A DNA stretch of 9,408 bases from Pseudobdellovibrionaceae bacterium (lineage in GTDB: Bacteria; Bdellovibrionota; Bdellovibrionia; Bdellovibrionales; JAMPXM01), in NCBI GenBank assembly GCA_016791465.1, contig JAEUWE010000518.1, forward strand, positions 1 to 9,408, read 5' to 3'. Made by a program: the position numbers and the translations under genes. Under the pieces are notes generated by a model that was given only the letters and a program-made list of their open reading frames with translations, did no database searches and was not told where the DNA came from. Positions 4,281 to 9,408 of this stretch are shown piece after piece; the first letter of the stretch is position 1, and every line of letters starts with the position of its first letter.

Positions 4281-7200
4281 TTAGGTTTGTGCCGAAACAG
4301 AGGACGAACGAGGGCCCATTCCTGGAAGAAGCGATGCCGCCTCTCCTGGAGCCTCATCAACTGCAATTTTCCAACGCTTATATGCCGAGAGACCAGTACC
4401 AGCAGGGATCAAACGACCCATGATGATATTCTCCTTCAGGCCACGCAAGTAGTCGGTCTTCGAATTGATTGCCGCTTCCGTCAGAACCTTTGTTGTCTCC
4501 TGGAAGGAGGCTGCCGAAATCCACGAGTCAGTCGACAGAGAAACCTTCGTGATTCCGAGGAGAAGCGGCTCAGAAACCGCAATACGTCCACCCTCTTTAC
4601 CAAGACGATCATTCTCTTCTTCGTACTCAAAGCGCTCAGCTTGCTCGCCCGTGAGGAACTTCGTGTCGCCGCCATCAACGATGCGGACCTTACGGAGCAT
4701 CTGGCGAACGATAACTTCGATATGCTTATCGTTCAGAGCAACACCCTGGAGACGGTAAACTTCCTGGATCTCGTTAACGAGGTACGCAGAAAGCTCAGTT
4801 GGCCCCTTCACCGCAAGAATATCATGCGGATTGGTTGGACCATCCATCAAAGGCTCACCCTTCTTAACGAACTCACCTTCGCGGACCGCAACGTGCTTGC
4901 CTTTAGGAATCAGGTACTCACGCGCCTCGCCGCCGTCTTCTGGCGTCACGATCACACGCTGTTTACCCTTAACATCCTTGCCGAAAGTCACGTAGCCATC
5001 GACCTCGGAGATAATCGCCGCTTCTTTTGGCTTACGCGCTTCGAAGAGCTCAGCAACGCGTGGCAGACCACCCGTGATGTCGCGTGTTTTCGACGTCTCG
5101 CGGTGAATTTTCGCGATGATGTCACCCGAAGTGACTTCCTGACCGTCGCTCACCAAGAGCTGAGCGCCGACCGGGATGATGTTACGCGCAGGAATCTCGC
5201 GACCCGGCAGCATAACCGCCTTGTCGTTCTCGTCTACGACCATAACGGCCGGACGAAGTTCCGCTGACTTCGATTCGATAATGACTTTCGTCGCGAAGCC
5301 CGTGACGGCATCGACCTGCTCGGTCATCGTCACGCCCTCTTCGATGTCGCTGAACTTCACGCGACCAGAGACCTCGGAGATGATCGGGTTCGAGTACGGA
5401 TCCCACTCAGCAAGGTTCTGACCTTTTTTAACAGCGTCGCCATCTTTGATCTGAAGAACGGTACCGTAAACCAGCTTGAAGCTATCGCGCTTCACGCCGT
5501 TCGCATCGATCAACTGGATTTCACCCTGACGATTCATCACCACAAGCTTGCCCTGACGGTTTGTAACCATCGAGACATCCTTGAGTTTCACTGTGCCATC
5601 ATGACGAGCCGTGTGCGTCGACTGCTCAACCGCACGCGAAGCCGCACCACCCAAGTGGAACGTACGCATCGTCAACTGAGTTCCCGGCTCACCGATCGAC
5701 TGCGCAGCGATTGTTCCAACCGCTTCGCCAAGATTCACGATCGCTCCGCGAGCAAGGTCTCGACCATAGCACTGCACGCAGATTCCACGGCGAGTCTTAC
5801 AAGTCAGAACCGAACGAATCACAACGGACTCAATTCCAGCACCCTCGACGGCCTTCACGCCATTCTCGCTGATCTCTTCGCCCGCACGGATAACAATCGC
5901 GCCCGAAACTGGGTGAACGATGTCTTCCAATGTCACGCGACCAAGAATGCGCTCGCCAAGAGGCTGAATAATCTCGCCACCTTCGATGAGCGGCGTGATC
6001 ACGATACCCTCGGTGGTTCCGCAATCGTGCTCAGTGATAATTGCATCCTGAGCGACGTCATGCAGACGACGCGTGAGATAACCGGAGTTGGCTGTCTTCA
6101 GAGCGGTATCGGCAAGACCCTTACGAGCACCGTGAGTCGAGATGAAGTATTGGTGAACTGTCAGACCTTCACGGAAGTTCGCCGTAATCGGCGTCTCGAT
6201 GATTTCGCCTGACGGCTTCGCAAGAAGACCGCGCATGCCGGCCAACTGACGAATCTGTGCCTGCGAACCCCGTGCACCCGAGTCAGCCATGATGAAGATC
6301 GGGTTAAACGATGGCGCAGTCACTTTGCCATCTTTCGTATCGAACTCTTCTTTATCGAGTTCGCCCATCATCTCTTTCGCGACCTTGTCAGCTGTTTGCG
6401 CCCAAATATCCACGACCTTGTTATAGCGTTCGCCGTCGGTGATGAGACCTTCATCGTATTGATGTTGGATCTCACCGACCTGCTTCTCGGCATCAGCAAG
6501 CATCGTGGTTTTAGTCTTGGGGATCACCATATCGTCGATCGAGATCGAGATACCAGCGAGCGTCGAGTACTTAAATCCGTACTCCATGACCTTATCCGCC
6601 AAGAGACAAGTCGCTTTGCCGCCAGCAAGACGGAACGTCGTATCGATCAATGAAGCGAGCTGTTTTTTCGTCATCACAAGGTTAACAAAAGAGAATGGAA
6701 CTTCCGGCGGAACGATATCACTCAAGATAGCGCGACCAACAGTTGTATCCTCAAGCTTGCCGTTGATTCGAACTTTACATGTCGCCTGCAGATCGATGTG
6801 CCCCGTCTCGAACGCGTAAAGCGCCTCTTCGACAGAGCTAAAGATTCGGCCTGTACCCTTTGCGCCCGGACGCGAGCGAGTCATGTAGTACATACCGAGA
6901 ACGATATCCTGCGATGGGTTGATGATCGGCTTACCGTTCGCAGGGCTCAAGATGTTGTTTGTCGACATCATGAGAACGCGAGCTTCAACCTGCGCCTCAA
7001 CAGACAGCGGAACGTGAACAGCCATCTGGTCACCGTCGAAGTCGGCGTTGAACGCCGTACAAACGAGAGGGTGCAGCTGGATCGCTTTTCCTTCGTGAAG
7101 AACGGGCTCGAAGGCCTGGATTCCAAGACGGTGAAGAGTCGGTGCGCGGTTCAGAAGAACCGGGTGCTCTTTCACAACGTCCGAGAGAATATCCCAAACT

Positions 7201-8420
7201 TCGACCGTTTCCTGCTCAACCATTTTCTTGGCTTGTTTGATTGTCGCAGTCAGGCCGCGCTCTTCCAGCTTGTTGTAAACAAACGGTTTAAAGAGCTCGA
7301 GAGCCATTTTCTTTGGAAGACCGCACTGGTGCAGCTTCAAGTGAGGACCGACGACGATAACCGAACGACCAGAGTAGTCGACACGTTTACCGAGAAGGTT
7401 CTGACGGAAGCGACCCTGCTTACCTTTCAACATATCCGAAAGCGAGCGCAGTGGGCGCTTGTTTGGACCGGTGAAAGTTTTGCCGCGACGGCCGTTATCC
7501 AAGAGAGCGTCAACCGACTCCTGCAACATCCGCTTTTCGTTACGGATGATGATATCGGGAGCATTGAGCTCCTGGAGCTTCTTCAAACGGTTATTGCGGT
7601 TGATGACACGACGATAGAGGTCGTTGAGATCAGACGTCGCAAAACGACCGCCATCCAAGGGAACCAAAGGACGAAGATCTGGCGGAATAACCGGCAGCGC
7701 CTCGAGCATCATCCACTCAGGACGGTTGACCGAACCTTTGAAGGCTTCAACAACCTTCAAACGCTTTGTCACCTTCTTGATCGCCGCCTCTGACTTGGCT
7801 TCGTTGAGCTCAAGACGGAGTTTTCGCGAAAGGTAATCTGGATCGATTTTGCGCAAGAGATCGCGAACGGCTTCGCCGCCCATGCCGGCTTTAAAGTTCG
7901 GTCCGTTCTCTTCCAGAGCCTTCTGGTATTGATCTTCCGTGAGGACCTGGTTTTCTTCCAGCGCCGTCTCCATCGGGTCAACAACCACATAGGCTTCGCA
8001 GTACAGAACCTTCTCAACGTCTTTCAATGAAAGGTTGAGGATGTTACCGATACGCGATGGAAGCGAGCGCAAGAACCAGATGTGGGCAACTGGTGTTGCC
8101 AACTCGATATGGCCAAGGCGCTCACGGCGAACTTTGGACTGTGTGACTTCGACACCGCACTTTTCGCAAATGACACCGCGGAACTTCATCCGCTTGTACT
8201 TTCCGCACAAGCATTCGTAGTCCTTTACGGGACCAAAAATCTTCGCGCAGAAGAGTCCATCACGCTCAGGTTTGAACGTACGGTAGTTAATAGTCTCAGG
8301 CTTCTTTACTTCTCCAAAGGACCAGCTGCGGATCATTTCTGGCGATGCCAGAGAAACGCGAACAGCGTCGAAACTCAGCGGGTCTTTTGGCTTATCAAAA
8401 AAATTCAATAAATCTTTCAA
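4281..8420 (-). CDS. rpoC: DNA-directed RNA polymerase subunit beta'
   Basis: Complete beta' subunit of 1379 residues (E. coli 1407). With beta it forms the catalytic cleft and clamp. Visible landmarks are: the N-terminal zinc finger with Cys70, Cys72, Cys85 and Cys88; the Mg2+-chelating motif NADFDGDQM (458-466) with Asp460, Asp462 and Asp464, numbered as in E. coli; the bridge helix around STHGARKGLADTALKT with His763; the second zinc site Cys800, Cys874, Cys881 and Cys884; the trigger-loop sequence TMRTFHLGG with His922; a long insertion aligning with E. coli SI3 after it; and the conserved C-terminal block ISAASFQETTKVLTEAAI. The start codon is TTG, supported by GGAG 7 bases upstream and by the protein beginning exactly where Bdellovibrio-like beta' proteins begin (MKDLLNFF). 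It lies 38 bases after rpoB and is followed by an intrinsic terminator. Confidence 0.98.
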   Translation of the reverse strand: MKDLLNFFDKPKDPLSFDAVRVSLASPEMIRSWSFGEVKKPETINYRTFKPERDGLFCAKIFGPVKDYECLCGKYKRMKFRGVICEKCGVEVTQSKVRRERLGHIELATPVAHIWFLRSLPSRIGNILNLSLKDVEKVLYCEAYVVVDPMETALEENQVLTEDQYQKALEENGPNFKAGMGGEAVRDLLRKIDPDYLSRKLRLELNEAKSEAAIKKVTKRLKVVEAFKGSVNRPEWMMLEALPVIPPDLRPLVPLDGGRFATSDLNDLYRRVINRNNRLKKLQELNAPDIIIRNEKRMLQESVDALLDNGRRGKTFTGPNKRPLRSLSDMLKGKQGRFRQNLLGKRVDYSGRSVIVVGPHLKLHQCGLPKKMALELFKPFVYNKLEERGLTATIKQAKKMVEQETVEVWDILSDVVKEHPVLLNRAPTLHRLGIQAFEPVLHEGKAIQLHPLVCTAFNADFDGDQMAVHVPLSVEAQVEARVLMMSTNNILSPANGKPIINPSQDIVLGMYYMTRSRPGAKGTGRIFSSVEEALYAFETGHIDLQATCKVRINGKLEDTTVGRAILSDIVPPEVPFSFVNLVMTKKQLASLIDTTFRLAGGKATCLLADKVMEYGFKYSTLAGISISIDDMVIPKTKTTMLADAEKQVGEIQHQYDEGLITDGERYNKVVDIWAQTADKVAKEMMGELDKEEFDTKDGKVTAPSFNPIFIMADSGARGSQAQIRQLAGMRGLLAKPSGEIIETPITANFREGLTVHQYFISTHGARKGLADTALKTANSGYLTRRLHDVAQDAIITEHDCGTTEGIVITPLIEGGEIIQPLGERILGRVTLEDIVHPVSGAIVIRAGEEISENGVKAVEGAGIESVVIRSVLTCKTRRGICVQCYGRDLARGAIVNLGEAVGTIAAQSIGEPGTQLTMRTFHLGGAASRAVEQSTHTARHDGTVKLKDVSMVTNRQGKLVVMNRQGEIQLIDANGVKRDSFKLVYGTVLQIKDGDAVKKGQNLAEWDPYSNPIISEVSGRVKFSDIEEGVTMTEQVDAVTGFATKVIIESKSAELRPAVMVVDENDKAVMLPGREIPARNIIPVGAQLLVSDGQEVTSGDIIAKIHRETSKTRDITGGLPRVAELFEARKPKEAAIISEVDGYVTFGKDVKGKQRVIVTPEDGGEAREYLIPKGKHVAVREGEFVKKGEPLMDGPTNPHDILAVKGPTELSAYLVNEIQEVYRLQGVALNDKHIEVIVRQMLRKVRIVDGGDTKFLTGEQAERFEYEEENDRLGKEGGRIAVSEPLLLGITKVSLSTDSWISAASFQETTKVLTEAAINSKTDYLRGLKENIIMGRLIPAGTGLSAYKRWKIAVDEAPGEAASLLPGMGPRSSSVSAQT

Positions 8421-8427
8421 GGTCTCA

Positions 8428-8431
8428 CTCC
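8428..8431 (-). promoter_or_regulatory. rpoC ribosome binding site supporting a TTG start
   Basis: GGAG on the minus strand ends 7 bases before the TTG at 8420-8418. It lies within the 38-base rpoB-rpoC gap and supports initiation at TTG rather than at a later in-frame codon. Confidence 0.65.
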
Positions 8432-8458
8432 AAGCTTATCGTCTTGCGACTGGTCCTC

Positions 8459-9408
8459 TTACTGTTCCACTTCAGGTGTCTTGTCGGTCAGGATATCCGA
8501 CTCGATCAACTCCACGTTGAGCGCCAAAGACTGGAGCTCCTTCACGAGGACGTTGAACGACTCAGGCAAACCTGGCTCGAGCACGTTTTCACCCTTTACA
8601 ATGCTTTCATACATACGAGTTCGGCCGGCAACGTCGTCGGACTTAACCGTCAAGAACTCCTGCAATGTATAAGCGGCACCGTAGGCTTCGATCGCCCACA
8701 CTTCCATCTCTCCGAGACGCTGACCACCGAACTGAGCTTTACCTCCGAGCGGCTGCTGCGAAACGAGCGAGTAAGGTCCGATTGAACGCGCGTGGATCTT
8801 TTCTTCGACAAGGTGATGCAGCTTCAACATGTACATCACACCAACCGTCACTTCGTTCTGGAATGGCTCGCCGGTACGACCGTCGAACAGAACCATCTTT
8901 CCGTGAGTTGGAACCTGTGCACGCTTCAAAAGCTCTTTCACATCGGTCTCACGAGCGCCGTCGAACACTGGGGTACCCAAGTGGATACCGTTCGTCATTG
9001 TGCCCAAGATCTTCTTCACCGAAGCATCGTCTGCCTTATCAATGAACGTCGAGATGTCTTCATCCGCGAACGCGTCCTTGATCGCCTTACGACCAGCTTC
9101 AGCCTGGAATTTCTCAACATGAGGTTTCAGCTGTTCACCCAAGTTCCGGGCAGCCCAGCCAAGGTGGACCTCAAGGATCTGACCAATGTTCATACGAGAC
9201 GGAACGCCGAGTGGGTTCAGTACCATATCAACCGGGCTTCCGTCCGCGAGATACGGCATGTCTTCAACCGGCATAATCTTCGAAACGACACCCTTGTTAC
9301 CGTGGCGACCGGCGAACTTATCACCGACCTGGAGCTTACGCTTAATCGCAACGTAAACTTTAACCATCTTGATAACGCCGGCAGGAAGTTCGTCACCCTT
9401 GCGGAGAC
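8459..9408 (-). CDS. rpoB: DNA-directed RNA polymerase subunit beta, C-terminal part
   Basis: Partial gene: the last 316 codons are present, continuing past the right edge. The frame is open to the window end (…LRKGDELPAGVIKMVKVYV), so the methionine at 9367 is internal, not a start. It carries GDKFAGRHGNKGVVSKI, which holds the active-site lysines equivalent to E. coli K1065 and K1073, then LNPLGVPSRMNIGQILE. Further on are FGGQRLGEMEVWAIEAYGAA, with the histidine of E. coli H1237 region replaced by the local context, and TVKSDDVAGRTRMYE, the beta C-terminal anchor to beta'. The protein ends TDKTPEVEQ. The rifampicin-binding region lies outside the window. The gene precedes rpoC by 38 bases in the same direction, the standard rpoBC operon, and no terminator is visible between them. 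Confidence 0.97.
   Translation of the reverse strand, partial: LRKGDELPAGVIKMVKVYVAIKRKLQVGDKFAGRHGNKGVVSKIMPVEDMPYLADGSPVDMVLNPLGVPSRMNIGQILEVHLGWAARNLGEQLKPHVEKFQAEAGRKAIKDAFADEDISTFIDKADDASVKKILGTMTNGIHLGTPVFDGARETDVKELLKRAQVPTHGKMVLFDGRTGEPFQNEVTVGVMYMLKLHHLVEEKIHARSIGPYSLVSQQPLGGKAQFGGQRLGEMEVWAIEAYGAAYTLQEFLTVKSDDVAGRTRMYESIVKGENVLEPGLPESFNVLVKELQSLALNVELIESDILTDKTPEVEQ

Noticed and set aside
4287..5267. Long plus-strand ORF (326 codons) antisense to the 3' end of rpoC.
   Set aside because: It is wholly inside rpoC on the opposite strand, has low-complexity Arg/Thr-rich composition typical of an antisense shadow, and resembles no family I know.
6798..7793. Long plus-strand ORF (331 codons) antisense to the middle of rpoC.
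   Set aside because: It covers the strongly conserved rpoC catalytic region; its openness follows from codon bias in rpoC rather than from its own coding function.

Overview
This is a core transcription/translation block with every gene on the minus strand. Read in the direction of transcription, from high to low coordinates, the order is: the 3' part of rpoB (RNA polymerase beta), rpoC (beta'), a strong terminator, rpsL (S12), rpsG (S7), a second terminator, fusA (EF-G), a 476-base non-coding stretch, and the 5' part of rpsJ (S10), which opens the S10 ribosomal protein operon and runs off the left edge. This is the widespread bacterial rpoBC-str-S10 arrangement. One departure is that no tuf (EF-Tu) gene lies between fusA and rpsJ. 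Nothing here resembles a mobile element, CRISPR array, defence system, RNA gene or horizontally acquired island.

Organism: the rpoC protein resembles, from memory, that of Bdellovibrio-type bacteria (Bdellovibrionota, formerly in the Deltaproteobacteria). Examples are its N-terminus, which starts MKDLLNFFDKPKDPLSF, and the general sequence through the first few hundred residues. Base composition is near 50% GC. I hold this assignment with moderate confidence; a phylogenetic placement would settle it.

Layout: rpoB and rpoC are 38 bases apart and probably share a transcript, which ends at a textbook intrinsic terminator (4221-4247). A promoter candidate with a GC-rich discriminator follows (4151-4180), then a roughly 110-base structured leader, then rpsL and rpsG. 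The latter two are only 9 bases apart, and the rpsG ribosome binding site overlaps the rpsL stop codon. A terminator with a UUCG tetraloop (3079-3110) follows rpsG, so fusA is probably at least partly uncoupled from rpsL-rpsG. After fusA the long non-coding region carries a perfect inverted repeat and two promoter candidates. One of these has a very GC-rich discriminator, as expected for stringently controlled ribosomal promoters. This region probably forms a long rpsJ leader.

The genes supply RNA polymerase, the decoding-centre and head proteins of the small ribosomal subunit (S12, S7, S10), and the translocase that moves along them. The most unusual observation is in EF-G. Its GTPase domain is canonical, but both loops at the tip of domain IV, which enter the decoding centre, depart from consensus. 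The normally conserved tip histidine (E. coli H583) is replaced by isoleucine. The protein also has an N-terminal extension of about 30 residues. The remaining findings concern operon architecture and leader regulation. I did not find an undescribed system in this window.
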